64,000 nt of DNA from Cellulomonas sp. PhB150 (GTDB lineage Bacteria > Actinomycetota > Actinomycetes > Actinomycetales > Cellulomonadaceae): the NCBI RefSeq assembly GCF_003755175.1, contig NZ_RKHX01000005.1, positions 248,001-312,000 on the forward strand, in the 5' to 3' direction. Both the position numbers and the translations under genes were made by a program. Positions within the stretch are counted from its first letter, which is position 1. Every line of letters begins with the position of its first letter. Below the pieces are notes generated by a model that did not search any database, was not told the origin of the DNA, and saw nothing but the letters and a program-made list of their open reading frames with translations. Shown here piece after piece: positions 49,172-56,765 of the stretch.

Positions 49172-49199
49172 GTGCGCCGGGCCCCCGGGCCCGGCGCAC
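49172..49199 (+). terminator. Hairpin between atpD and atpC
   Basis: GTGCGCCGGGCC and its exact complement enclose the loop CCCG, 10 bp after atpD and 62 bp before atpC. Being inside the operon, it may act as a partial terminator or an mRNA-stability element that lowers epsilon relative to beta. Confidence 0.75.
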
Positions 49200-49261
49200 A
49201 CTGGGTGCAGGACACCGCACGCTCTCCGCAGGGGGAGCGACACAGCTATCTAGGAGGATCC

Positions 49262-49546
49262 GTGGCATCGCTCGAGGTCGACCTCGTCGCCACCGACGGC
49301 AAGGTCTGGACGGGCACCGCCCGCCAGCTCATCGCGCCCGCCGGCGACGGTGAGATCGGCATCCTGGCCGGTCACACCCCCGTCCTGACGATCCTTCGTG
49401 AGGGCGAGATCCGCGTGTACCCCGAGGGCGGTGGCCCCGTCGAGCGGTGGCACGTCGAGGGCGGCTTCCTGTCGTTCGACGACAACCGCGCCACGATCGT
49501 GGTCGACGCCGTCAGCAGGACCGCCTCGGCGACGTCGGCGCACTGA
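49262..49546 (+). CDS. atpC: ATP synthase subunit epsilon (F1)
   Basis: The 94-aa subunit has only the N-terminal beta-sandwich (GEIGILAGHTPVLTILREGEIRV), with almost no C-terminal helical arm. The short form is known in actinobacteria and changes how ATP hydrolysis is inhibited. AGGAGG lies 5 nt before the GTG start. It is the last gene of the atp operon. Confidence 0.95.
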   Translation: MASLEVDLVATDGKVWTGTARQLIAPAGDGEIGILAGHTPVLTILREGEIRVYPEGGGPVERWHVEGGFLSFDDNRATIVVDAVSRTASATSAH

Positions 49547-49559
49547 GGTCGATCGCCCG

Positions 49560-49961
49560 GTGCCCACGCTGGTCCTCGTCGCGTCGGTCGCCCTGGTCGT
49601 CGTCGTGCTCGTGCTGGGGGGCCTCTGGCTCTCCCGGAGCCGGACGCTCGGCCACCGGGTCGGCTCGTTCCGCTGCGCGGTCGGCCGGACAGGCTCCGGT
49701 CCGTGGTCGGCAGGCATCGCGCAGTACGGCGCCGAGCACCTGTACTGGTGGCGGCACCTGTCGCTCGCACCGCGCCCCGGCCACCGCTGGGAGCGCCGTG
49801 GCCTGGCTGTCCTCGACCGTGTCGACGCCGGCGCGGGGAACGTCGTGGTGACGTGTCGCGTGGGCGGGGACGAGCTGCCGCTGCTCATGAGCCGCGAGGC
49901 GTACGAGGGACTGACCTCGTGGATCGAGGCCACCCCGTCGCGCGTCGACTCGGTGATCTGA
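49560..49961 (+). CDS. DUF2550 membrane protein
   Basis: The 133-aa protein has one N-terminal membrane helix (about 3-24) and a soluble DUF2550-type domain with [26 protein letters not shown] and [15 protein letters not shown]. The function is unknown. Its place right after atpC is a conserved actinobacterial arrangement, which suggests an envelope or energy link. The GTG start is 13 nt past atpC. Confidence 0.85.
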   Translation: MPTLVLVASVALVVVVLVLGGLWLSRSRTLGHRVGSFRCAVGRTGSGPWSAGIAQYGAEHLYWWRHLSLAPRPGHRWERRGLAVLDRVDAGAGNVVVTCRVGGDELPLLMSREAYEGLTSWIEATPSRVDSVI

Positions 49962-49968
49962 GCCGGTC

Positions 49969-50664
49969 GTGCGTCTCGTCGTCGCGTCCTGCGCCGCGCG
50001 CTACAGCGGCCGCCTCAACGCCCACCTGCCCCGCGCGACCCGTCTCGTGGTCGTCAAGGCGGACGGCAGCGTCCTGCTGCACTCCGACGGCGGCTCGTAC
50101 AAGCCGCTGAACTGGATGAGCCCCCCGTGCTCGCTCGTCGTCAGCGAGCCCGACGACGAGTCGCGAGCGGCCGGCGTCACCCAGGTCTGGACCGTCCAGC
50201 ACGCCAAGTCCGACGACCGGCTCGTGATCGACCTGTACGACGTGCTGAGCGACTCCTCGCACGACCTCGGCGTGGACCCCGGCCTGGTCAAGGACGGGGT
50301 CGAGGCCCACCTGCAGGAGCTGCTGGCCGCGCAGATCGGCCTGCTCGGCACGGGTCACACCCTGGTCCGGCGGGAGTTCCCGACGGCCATTGGTCCGGTG
50401 GACATCCTGGCCCGCGACGCCGCCGGGGCGACGGTCGCCATCGAGATCAAGCGTCGCGGCGACATCGACGGCGTCGAGCAGCTGACGCGCTACCTCGAGC
50501 TGCTCAACCGCGACCCCCACCTGGCCCCCGTCCGTGGGGTCTTCGCCGCGCAGGAGATCAAGCCGCAGGCGCGCGTGCTCGCGACCGACCGCGGCATCGG
50601 CTGCCTCGTGCTCGACTACGACGCGATGCGCGGCGTCGACGACGTGGACTCCCGCCTCTTCTGA
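49969..50664 (+). CDS. nucS: Mismatch-specific endonuclease NucS/EndoMS
   Basis: The 231-aa nuclease cuts both strands at mismatches and gives most actinobacteria their non-MutSL mismatch repair. The N-terminal dimer/DNA domain begins [16 protein letters not shown]. The C-terminal RecB-like nuclease site is D145 (GPVDILARD), E159 and K161 (IEIKRRG), with the same 14- and 2-residue spacing as archaeal NucS. The C-terminal sequence ends DVDSRLF, where a clamp-binding tail is expected. GTG at 49969 gives the conserved MRLV start. Confidence 0.96.
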   Translation: MRLVVASCAARYSGRLNAHLPRATRLVVVKADGSVLLHSDGGSYKPLNWMSPPCSLVVSEPDDESRAAGVTQVWTVQHAKSDDRLVIDLYDVLSDSSHDLGVDPGLVKDGVEAHLQELLAAQIGLLGTGHTLVRREFPTAIGPVDILARDAAGATVAIEIKRRGDIDGVEQLTRYLELLNRDPHLAPVRGVFAAQEIKPQARVLATDRGIGCLVLDYDAMRGVDDVDSRLF

Positions 50665-50668
50665 TCCC

Positions 50669-50686
50669 ACCCCGACTTGACGGGGT
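50669..50686 (+). terminator. Small hairpin after nucS
   Basis: ACCCCG and CGGGGT flank ACTTGA, 5 bp after the nucS stop. The stem is short, and it overlaps the possible -35 of the next gene. Confidence 0.4.
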
Positions 50687-50720
50687 ACCGCCTCGTCTGC
50701 GAGTTTGAACATGTTCAAAC
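50677..50720 (+). promoter_or_regulatory. TetR gene promoter with perfect 18-bp operator
   Basis: GTTTGAACATGTTCAAAC (50703-50720) is a perfect palindrome directly before the ribosome site AGGAGG. TTGACG at 50677-50682 is a good -35, placing the poorly conserved -10 next to or under the palindrome. This is the usual layout of an autorepressed TetR promoter. Confidence 0.8.
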
Positions 50721-50732
50721 ACAGGAGGCGAC

Positions 50733-51380
50733 ATGACGTCCGACACCCGCGAGCTCGTGCGATCCACGGCGCTGCGCCTCTTCCGCGAGCGTGGGTACGC
50801 CAAGACCACGATGCGAGGCATCGCCCAGGAGGCCGGCCTGGCGACCGGCCTCGCGCACTACTACTTCCCGACCAAGGACCACCTGGTCCAGGAGCTCTAC
50901 CTCGACGTCAACCTCGAGCACGCGCGCGCCGCGCGCCTCGCCCTCGAGGCAGGCGGCGACCTGACCGAGCGGCTTCGTGCCGTGCTGCACGCGAGCGTCG
51001 ACGCGTTCGCCGACTACCACGGCTTCGGTGCGGAGTTCGTGACGGTGGCGATCCGGCCCGGCTCGGCGGCGAGCCCCTTCTCCGACGACTCCGAGGGTGC
51101 CCGCGAGATGGTCCAGGGCCTGTACGAGGAGCTCGTCGCGGGTGCCGAGCCCGCCGTTCCCGCGCACCTGCGGGCGGACCTTCCCGAGCTGCTGTGGCTC
51201 GCCCAGCTCGGGGTCACCCTGTTCTGGGTCTACGACTCCTCGCCCGGGCAGCGGCGTACTCGCACGCTCATCGACGGCGTCGCCCCGCTGGTCGGCCGGC
51301 TCGTGCGGCTCTCCCGCCTGCCGGTCCTGCGGGGCGCGTCCGAGGACGTGCTCGCGCTGGTGCGGGCCGTGCGCGCATGA
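50733..51380 (+). CDS. TetR-family transcriptional repressor
   Basis: The 215-aa protein has the N-terminal HTH (RSTALRLFRERGYAKTTMRGIAQEAGLATGLAHYYF, given here in its parts LFRERGYAKTTMRGIA and GLATGLAHYYFPTKDHL) and a helical ligand domain. A palindromic operator 12 bp before its ATG makes self-repression likely. It leads a run of genes joined by 4-nt overlaps up to 54267, so the same operator would control the DUF1990 protein and the three paralogues. The inducer is unknown. Confidence 0.9.
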   Translation: MTSDTRELVRSTALRLFRERGYAKTTMRGIAQEAGLATGLAHYYFPTKDHLVQELYLDVNLEHARAARLALEAGGDLTERLRAVLHASVDAFADYHGFGAEFVTVAIRPGSAASPFSDDSEGAREMVQGLYEELVAGAEPAVPAHLRADLPELLWLAQLGVTLFWVYDSSPGQRRTRTLIDGVAPLVGRLVRLSRLPVLRGASEDVLALVRAVRA

Positions 51381-52705
51381 CGCGTCTCGACCCGGCGACG
51401 GTCGCGACGGTGCACGCCTGCGTGGGGGTCGGCATGCTCGTCGTGGTCCCCGTCGGGATCCGCCTGGTGGGTCGCCCTGTTCCTCGGCCGGCGTCGGCGT
51501 GGTGGCTGGGGGCGGCCGCGTGCGGTGCCGCGTCGGTCTGGCTGCCCGTCGGCGGGTGGGCGGCCGTCGTCGCGGTGCCCTGGCTCGTCGCGTGCGCGTT
51601 GCTCGCCCTGGCGGGCCTGGGCGTGCTCGTCCGCCGCGACCGCCCGGGCTGGCCCGGTCTGGCGGTCGGGCTCGCGACCCCGCTCGTCGGCGCGCTCGCC
51701 CTTGTCGCCGAGCGGGCCGGGTGGGGACTGCTCGGCTACTCCGGCGACTACCTCACGCTGACCGTGCCGCACATGCTCTTCGCCGGCTTCGGCGCCTGTC
51801 TGATCGCGGGCCTGGGCGTCGAGGACGGTCGCGCCGCCCGATGGGCGGGCTGGACCGTGCCGGTCGGTGTGCTGCTGGTCCTGGTCGGCTACTTCGTGGG
51901 CGACGCGGCCGAGCTGGTCGGCGCGCTCGTCCTGACCGCCGGCCTGTACGGCGTGGCCCTCGCGACACTGGGCGCCCTCCCGCCGGGCCGGGCGCCGCGG
52001 CGTCTGCTGGCGGTGGGCGCGGTGACCGTGCTCGCCTCGATGGTGCTGGCGCTCTGGTGGGCGCTCGGTGAGGCGACCGGCCTCCCGCACCCGGGCATCG
52101 GGCTCATGGCCGCGACGCACGGGGTCGCGAACGCTCTCGGGTTTGTCCTGGCCACGCTCGTCGGGCTGCGACTGCTGCGACCGCGGGCGACCGGCCTGAC
52201 GTACGCCGAGGTCGGCGCGACGCGCGACGCCGACCTGCCCGCCGGGTACCGGCACCTGGACGCGCGATTCCCGGTCCGCGACGGCGCGACGACCGAGGAC
52301 CTGGCAGCGTACGGCGAGGACCTCCTGTCGTGGACCGCGCACCGGCGTGCCGGCGTCCGCATCGACGGAGAGCCGGTGGCCGAGGGCGGGCTGGTCACGA
52401 GCGGCATCGGCGTCGGGCCGCTGCGGCTGTCCGAGCCGTGCGAGATCGTCTGGGTCGAGCGGTCGGCCGCGCGCGTGGGGTTCGCCTACGGCACTCTCCC
52501 GGGGCACCTGTTCGCCGGGGAGGAGGCGTTCGTGGTCGAGCTCGACGACGGCACGCTCTGGTTCCGCGTCCGCGTCTTCTCCCGGCCGGCGCAGGGGTGG
52601 GTCCGGGTCGTCGGCCCGGTGGCGGGCGTGGCACAGCGCGCGTACGCCGGCATGCTCGCGCGGTCGGTGCGTCGGGCGCCTGCTCCCTCGGCGGTGGCCC
52701 GATGA
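51377..52705 (+). CDS. YndJ-like membrane protein with C-terminal DUF1990 domain
   Basis: The 442-aa product has eight or so membrane helices in residues 5-265, matching YndJ-like proteins, then a soluble DUF1990 (UPF0548) domain (about 275-430) with LTYAEVGATRD, IGVGPLRLSEPCEIVWV and YGTLPGHLFAGEEAF. DUF1990 also occurs alone in plants and bacteria, with no known activity. YndJ-DUF1990 fusion is seen in other actinobacteria and bacilli. The ATG overlaps the TetR stop by 4 nt. Confidence 0.8.
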   Translation: MTRLDPATVATVHACVGVGMLVVVPVGIRLVGRPVPRPASAWWLGAAACGAASVWLPVGGWAAVVAVPWLVACALLALAGLGVLVRRDRPGWPGLAVGLATPLVGALALVAERAGWGLLGYSGDYLTLTVPHMLFAGFGACLIAGLGVEDGRAARWAGWTVPVGVLLVLVGYFVGDAAELVGALVLTAGLYGVALATLGALPPGRAPRRLLAVGAVTVLASMVLALWWALGEATGLPHPGIGLMAATHGVANALGFVLATLVGLRLLRPRATGLTYAEVGATRDADLPAGYRHLDARFPVRDGATTEDLAAYGEDLLSWTAHRRAGVRIDGEPVAEGGLVTSGIGVGPLRLSEPCEIVWVERSAARVGFAYGTLPGHLFAGEEAFVVELDDGTLWFRVRVFSRPAQGWVRVVGPVAGVAQRAYAGMLARSVRRAPAPSAVAR

Positions 52706-53250
52706 CCGCGGCAGCGATCCGTCGTGCCTCGGCGATCCCGGCCGCGGAGATCCGCAGCTTGGGCGCGATCGGCATGCTGAACGTGCGGTGCCTCGTCGTG
52801 CTCGCCGCGGCGAACGTCACGGTGGGCGCGGCCGCCCTGGCCGGCAGCTGCGTCGTGTCGCTCGCCTCGGGCGGCGGTCTCGACGCGGTGGAATCGACCC
52901 TCTCGGCCGGCGGCTTCGCCGTCGAGGTCCTCGTGTTCGCGCTCCTGGTCGCCTGCATCCCGATCGCCGTGGTGGGTGTTCCCGCCGGCGTGCTCACGAG
53001 TCGGGCGCTGCGTCGGGTGTCACGCGAGTGGGGGCACGTCCTCGGCTTCGGGCTGGTGGGTGCGGCGCTCGCCGTCGTCCTCATGCAGGCCGGCGGCATG
53101 GGCACCGCGCCGGCGTGGGCAGCGCTCGAGGGCTTGGTCGGCGCAGGCGGTGCGCGCTGGTGGTCCGGCATCTCGTACCGCAGGGATGAGCGCGAGCGCG
53201 TCGCACGTGCGGCTCCCCAGGTGCACCCCGCCGTGGGGGCGGGTTCGTGA
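52702..53250 (+). CDS. Small membrane protein, paralogue 1 of 3 (GAGGARWWSG family)
   Basis: The 182-aa protein has three or four hydrophobic segments (about 28-52, 72-98, 113-130). It shares with its two neighbours the patterns IGMLNVRCLVVLAAANV, REWGHVLGFGLVGA and, near the C-terminus, ALEGLVGAGGARWWSG, followed by a basic tail. I do not recognise the family. The ATG overlaps the DUF1990 stop. The conserved Arg-Trp-Trp-Ser end, next to a membrane face, could be a functional or docking site. Confidence 0.7.
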   Translation: MTAAAIRRASAIPAAEIRSLGAIGMLNVRCLVVLAAANVTVGAAALAGSCVVSLASGGGLDAVESTLSAGGFAVEVLVFALLVACIPIAVVGVPAGVLTSRALRRVSREWGHVLGFGLVGAALAVVLMQAGGMGTAPAWAALEGLVGAGGARWWSGISYRRDERERVARAAPQVHPAVGAGS

Positions 53251-53774
53251 TCACGACGGCCGCTACGCCCGCGGCCGTGATCCGGGGGTGGGGCCCGATC
53301 GGGATGCTCAACCTGAGGTGCGTGGTCGTCCTGGTCGTCGTGAACCTGATGACGGCGTTGGGCGCCGTCTACGTCGTCGGCATCCGCATCCTCGCCTCGG
53401 ACGGCGTCGTCGCGGGCGTGGCCATGGTCGTCTACCTGGCCATTCACGTCGTGGAGCTGCCCGTGCCCATCGTGGCCGTCGGTGCGGTGGTCGCCGGCGT
53501 CGGCATCCCGGCGGGAGTCGTCGCCGGTCGGGCGCTGCGCGGGGAGGCTCATGAGTGGGTTCATGTCCTCGCGTTCGCCGCGGTCGGTGCTGTCCTCGCC
53601 GCGGCGATATGCAGCGCGGTCGCAGCCGCGATCCACATCGACCTCGGGGTGGCGGCGGCGTGGGCCGCGCTCGAGGGAGCCGTCGGTGCGGGCGGTGCCC
53701 GCTGGTGGTCCGGGGCCGCCTGTCGGAAGAACGACCTGGCCACCGCGCCGAGGAGGGCAGATGCCGACCGGTAG
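53247..53774 (+). CDS. Small membrane protein, paralogue 2 of 3 (GAGGARWWSG family)
   Basis: The 175-aa protein has hydrophobic segments at about 20-48, 55-95 and 105-130, and repeats the family patterns IGMLNLRCVVVLVVVN, HEWVHVLAFAAVGA and ALEGAVGAGGARWWSG, with a polar basic tail. It overlaps paralogue 1 by 4 nt and paralogue 3 by 14 nt. Function is unknown. The copies differ a lot outside the motifs, so the duplications are not recent. Confidence 0.7.
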   Translation: MITTAATPAAVIRGWGPIGMLNLRCVVVLVVVNLMTALGAVYVVGIRILASDGVVAGVAMVVYLAIHVVELPVPIVAVGAVVAGVGIPAGVVAGRALRGEAHEWVHVLAFAAVGAVLAAAICSAVAAAIHIDLGVAAAWAALEGAVGAGGARWWSGAACRKNDLATAPRRADADR

Positions 53775-54267
53775 TCACCCGAACCCGATCCCGCCCGTGC
53801 GTGGCCCGGCGGCGATCGCGATGCTCTGCCTGCGCTGCGTCGTCGTCCTTGCGGCGGTGAACGGTGTGGTCGCGCTCGTCCTCGGCACGGTCACGGGCGC
53901 GCTCGGCTGGGGCCTGGTCGTGGTGCTCCTCGCAGCTCTCGTCGCCTGCGTGCCGATCGCACTCGTCGGCTACCCCGCAGGGCTGCTGACGGCCTGGCTG
54001 CTGCGCCGCAGCGAGCGCGAGTGGGTCCACGTCCTGGTGTTCGCTGTCGTCGGTGCGGTGCTCCCGCCCCTGGTCATGACCGCGTGGCACTCCGGCGTGG
54101 ACACCGGGGCGGCGGCCGTCGCCGAGGGCGCGATCGGGGCGGGGGGAGCGCGCTGGTGGAGCGGGCGCGCACACGCGCGGGCCGCGACGAGGCCGGCGCG
54201 CGCACCCCGACCCGAACCCGAGGATGCGCTCGTCGAAGCGCAGCTCGAAGACCGCACCGATAGGTGA
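53761..54267 (+). CDS. Small membrane protein, paralogue 3 of 3 (GAGGARWWSG family)
   Basis: The 168-aa product has helices at about 18-70 and 85-115. Family patterns are IAMLCLRCVVVLAAVN, REWVHVLVFAVVGA and AEGAIGAGGARWWSG, and it has a longer acidic/basic C-terminal tail. The ATG lies inside the end of paralogue 2. The nagA gene follows after 10 nt, so it may be read through into nagA. Confidence 0.7.
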   Translation: MPTGSHPNPIPPVRGPAAIAMLCLRCVVVLAAVNGVVALVLGTVTGALGWGLVVVLLAALVACVPIALVGYPAGLLTAWLLRRSEREWVHVLVFAVVGAVLPPLVMTAWHSGVDTGAAAVAEGAIGAGGARWWSGRAHARAATRPARAPRPEPEDALVEAQLEDRTDR

Positions 54268-54277
54268 GAATGACGAC

Positions 54278-55498
54278 GTGAGCGCCACGACGTCGTCAGC
54301 CCCCCACCTGCTCCGCGGCCGTGTGGTCACGCCGCACGGCGTGATCCCGGACGGCGTCGTCGTCATCGACGGCCCGACGATCACCTGGGTCGGCCCGGCC
54401 GACGAGGCGCAGGGCCAGGTGCCCGCCGCGACCGAGGAGACCCTGCTTCCTGGCCTCGTCGACCTGCACAACCACGGCGGCGGCGGCGCGAGCCTGCCGG
54501 ACGCGCAGACGGCCGACGAGGTCCGCACCGCGGCCCGCGAGCACCTGCGCCACGGCACGACCAGCCTGGTCGCCTCGCTCGTCACGGCCCCGCGCGACGT
54601 CCTGCTCGCCCGCACCGCCCTGCTCGCCGACGCCGCTGACGCGGGGGAGGTCGTCGGCATCCACCTCGAGGGCCCGTTCCTGTCCGAGGCGCGGTGCGGC
54701 GCCCAGAACCCGGCCGACATGCTGTCGGGCGACGCGGACCTGGTCCGGGAGCTCGCCGCCGCCGCGCGCGGTCACCTGGTCACCATGACGGTCGCGCCCG
54801 AGGTCGCCGGCGTCGCCGACCGCGACGCCGACGTGCTGCGCGCGCTCGTCGACGCCGGCGCGATTCCGTCGATCGGCCACACCGACGCGTCGGCCGAGCA
54901 GGTCGACGCGGCCGTGGACCGCGGGTTCGACCTGCTCGCGACCCACGACCGCGCGCGGTCGAGCCGGCTGACCGCGACGCACCTGTTCAACGGCATGAGG
55001 CCGCTGCACCACCGCGACCCGGGCCCGATCGCGGCCTGCCTGGCCGCGGCGGGCCGGGGTGAGCTCGTCGTCGAGCTCGTGGCGGACGGCACGCACCTGG
55101 CGGACGGCACGACGCGCGCGGTCTTCGACCTGCTGAGCCCGGGCTCGATCGTGCTGGTCACGGACGCGATGGCGGCCGCCGGCATGGCGGACGGCGACTA
55201 CCAGCTGGGCCCGATGGGCGTGCGGGTGCAGGACGGCGTCGCCCGGATCGTGGAGGCGGACGGCAGCGCCGGCGCGATCGCCGGGGGAGTGGCTCACCTG
55301 CTCGACGTCCTGCGGCAGGTGGTCCGCGCCGGCATCCCGCTCGAGGACGCCGTGCGCGCCGCGTCCACGACGCCGGCCGAGGTGCTGGGCCGCGCCGATC
55401 TGGGCGCGCTGGCGGCCGGTCGGCGCGCGGACGTCCTGGTCACCGACGCGGGCCTGCGGCCCCTGCGCGTGCTGCGTGCGGGCGCGCAGGTGGCCTGA
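54278..55498 (+). CDS. nagA: N-acetylglucosamine-6-phosphate deacetylase
   Basis: The 406-aa amidohydrolase removes acetate from GlcNAc-6-phosphate in amino-sugar recycling. Motifs are GLVDLHNHGGGG (metal His pair), GIHLEGPFLS (metal Glu), SIGHTDAS, THLFNGMRPLHHRDPG and VLVTDAMAAAGM with the catalytic Asp. The GTG at 54278 follows TAGGTGA. It may be read with the operon before it or from its own weak promoter. It converges with the LacI gene after 9 nt. Confidence 0.93.
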   Translation: MSATTSSAPHLLRGRVVTPHGVIPDGVVVIDGPTITWVGPADEAQGQVPAATEETLLPGLVDLHNHGGGGASLPDAQTADEVRTAAREHLRHGTTSLVASLVTAPRDVLLARTALLADAADAGEVVGIHLEGPFLSEARCGAQNPADMLSGDADLVRELAAAARGHLVTMTVAPEVAGVADRDADVLRALVDAGAIPSIGHTDASAEQVDAAVDRGFDLLATHDRARSSRLTATHLFNGMRPLHHRDPGPIAACLAAAGRGELVVELVADGTHLADGTTRAVFDLLSPGSIVLVTDAMAAAGMADGDYQLGPMGVRVQDGVARIVEADGSAGAIAGGVAHLLDVLRQVVRAGIPLEDAVRAASTTPAEVLGRADLGALAAGRRADVLVTDAGLRPLRVLRAGAQVA

Positions 55499-55507
55499 GC
55501 GGGCCGG

Positions 55508-56512
55508 TCAGACCGGCGCGACGCCCGTCGTCGCGCGGGGGGTCAGGACGGGCGAGATGAGCCGGGTCTCCGCGAGCTGGGCACCGTCGAGCCGCGCCAT
55601 CGCCATGTCGACCGCGACCCCGCCGATCGTGGACGCGGGGATGTCGACCGACGTGAGCTGCTGCGGCTGACCGACGGCGACGTCGGTGGGGCAGACGGCG
55701 ACGACCGAGATGTCGCCGGGAACCGAGCGGCCACGCTCGCGCAGCGTCGCGAGCACCGCGGGCAGCGCGACCTCGTTGTGCACGACGATGCCCGTCACGC
55801 CGGGCAGCCGCGTCAGCACCCGGTCGACCGCGGCGACCGCGCCCGCGTGGGAGGACTCGCACGGCTCGAAGACCGCGGCGACGCCGGCGCGTGCGGCCTC
55901 CTCGGTGAATCCGCGCACCATGCGTGCCGCGTAGGTGGTGTGCCGGTCGAGCACCGCCTGGGGTGAGCCCACGAGCGCGATCGAGCGGTGGCCGAGCCGC
56001 ACCAGGTGGTCGACCGCGCCGCGGGCGGCCGACTCGAAGTCGAGGTCGACGCAGGAGAACCCGGCCGTGTCGCGGGGGAGGCCGATGAGCACGGCGGGCT
56101 GGCGCTGGCGGCGCAGGATGGCCAGGCGGGGGTCGTCGGCCTCGACGTCCATCATGATCACCGCGTCGACCATCGAACCCGCGGCGACCCGTTCGACGCC
56201 CGCGTGGTCGTCCTGCGTGAGCAGCAGGACGTCGTGCAGGTAGGTCTGCGCACGCGTGACCACGCCCGTGACGAACTGCATGATCACGCCGACGTTGACG
56301 TCGACGCGCAGCGGAGCCATGAGCGCGAGCACGTTCGTCCGGGACGAGGCCAGGGCCCGGGCTCCCGCGTGCGGGCGGTAGTCGAGGTCGCGCACGGCCT
56401 GCTCGATGCGCTCGCGCGTCGAGGCCGAGATCGGTCGCTTGCCCGACAGGGCGTAGGAGACCGTCGAGACGGACACGCCGGCGGCACGGGCGACGTCGTC
56501 GATCGTCGTCAC
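55508..56512 (-). CDS. LacI-family repressor of the sugar ABC/GH31 operon
   Basis: The 334-aa protein starts VTTIDDVARAAGVSVSTVSYAL, a LacI helix-turn-helix, then RPISASTRERIEQAV as hinge approach, and a periplasmic-binding-like ligand domain (about 60-334). GTG at 56512 is used because the HTH must be at the very N-terminus; the longer frame from 56734 would run through the operator region. It is divergent from the ABC genes, and palindromes AAGCGCTT lie between them. The effector is likely a xyloglucan-type oligosaccharide, inferred from its targets. Confidence 0.92.
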   Translation of the reverse strand: MTTIDDVARAAGVSVSTVSYALSGKRPISASTRERIEQAVRDLDYRPHAGARALASSRTNVLALMAPLRVDVNVGVIMQFVTGVVTRAQTYLHDVLLLTQDDHAGVERVAAGSMVDAVIMMDVEADDPRLAILRRQRQPAVLIGLPRDTAGFSCVDLDFESAARGAVDHLVRLGHRSIALVGSPQAVLDRHTTYAARMVRGFTEEAARAGVAAVFEPCESSHAGAVAAVDRVLTRLPGVTGIVVHNEVALPAVLATLRERGRSVPGDISVVAVCPTDVAVGQPQQLTSVDIPASTIGGVAVDMAMARLDGAQLAETRLISPVLTPRATTGVAPV

Positions 56513-56584
56513 GCGTGGCCCCCGTCTCGTCCTCGATGAAGGTGACCCGGCCGGGCACCTGTGCCGCCGACACAGTAGCGGCCG

Positions 56585-56616
56585 CGCGGGTGGCGTCTGC
56601 AGCGACGCCACCCGCG
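56585..56616. other. Perfect 13-bp hairpin in the lacI-ABC divergent region
   Basis: CGCGGGTGGCGTC and its exact complement flank TGCAGC. It lies 73 bp before lacI on its strand and upstream of the ABC promoter. It may be a leader structure of lacI mRNA or an insulating terminator. Confidence 0.5.
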
Positions 56617-56629
56617 GCCCGAATGTCGC

Positions 56630-56645
56630 AAGCAAGCGCTTCGAT
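56630..56645. promoter_or_regulatory. Secondary LacI-type operator (imperfect)
   Basis: The core AAGCGCTTCGA (56634-56644) equals 11 bp of the main operator at 56708, while the left half is degenerate. Centres are 78 bp apart, a distance allowing a repressor loop. Confidence 0.5.
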
Positions 56646-56677
56646 GATTGCGTGCCAGGGTCCCAGGAAGCAAGCCC

Positions 56678-56707
56678 TGGACAAGCACGAAAATCACAGG
56701 CTATGGT
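56678..56707 (+). promoter_or_regulatory. ABC operon promoter
   Basis: TGGACA and TATGGT are 18 bp apart. The main operator starts directly after the -10, so bound repressor would cover the transcription start. Confidence 0.6.
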
Positions 56708-56723
56708 GTCGAAGCGCTTCGAC
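56708..56723. promoter_or_regulatory. Main LacI-type operator
   Basis: GTCGAAGCGCTTCGAC is a perfect 16-bp palindrome with the central CG typical of LacI/GalR operators, placed at the expected transcription start of the ABC operon, 43 bp before the binding-protein ATG. Confidence 0.8.
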
Positions 56724-56765
56724 GACCGAGCCATCGGTCACATCCACTCGACGAGGAGAACACGG

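Noticed and set aside
55503..55517. GCCGGTC-A-GACCGGC as bidirectional terminator between nagA and lacI
   Set aside because: The loop would be too small and it lies mostly in the lacI coding end. A weaker inner hairpin is possible but not convincing.
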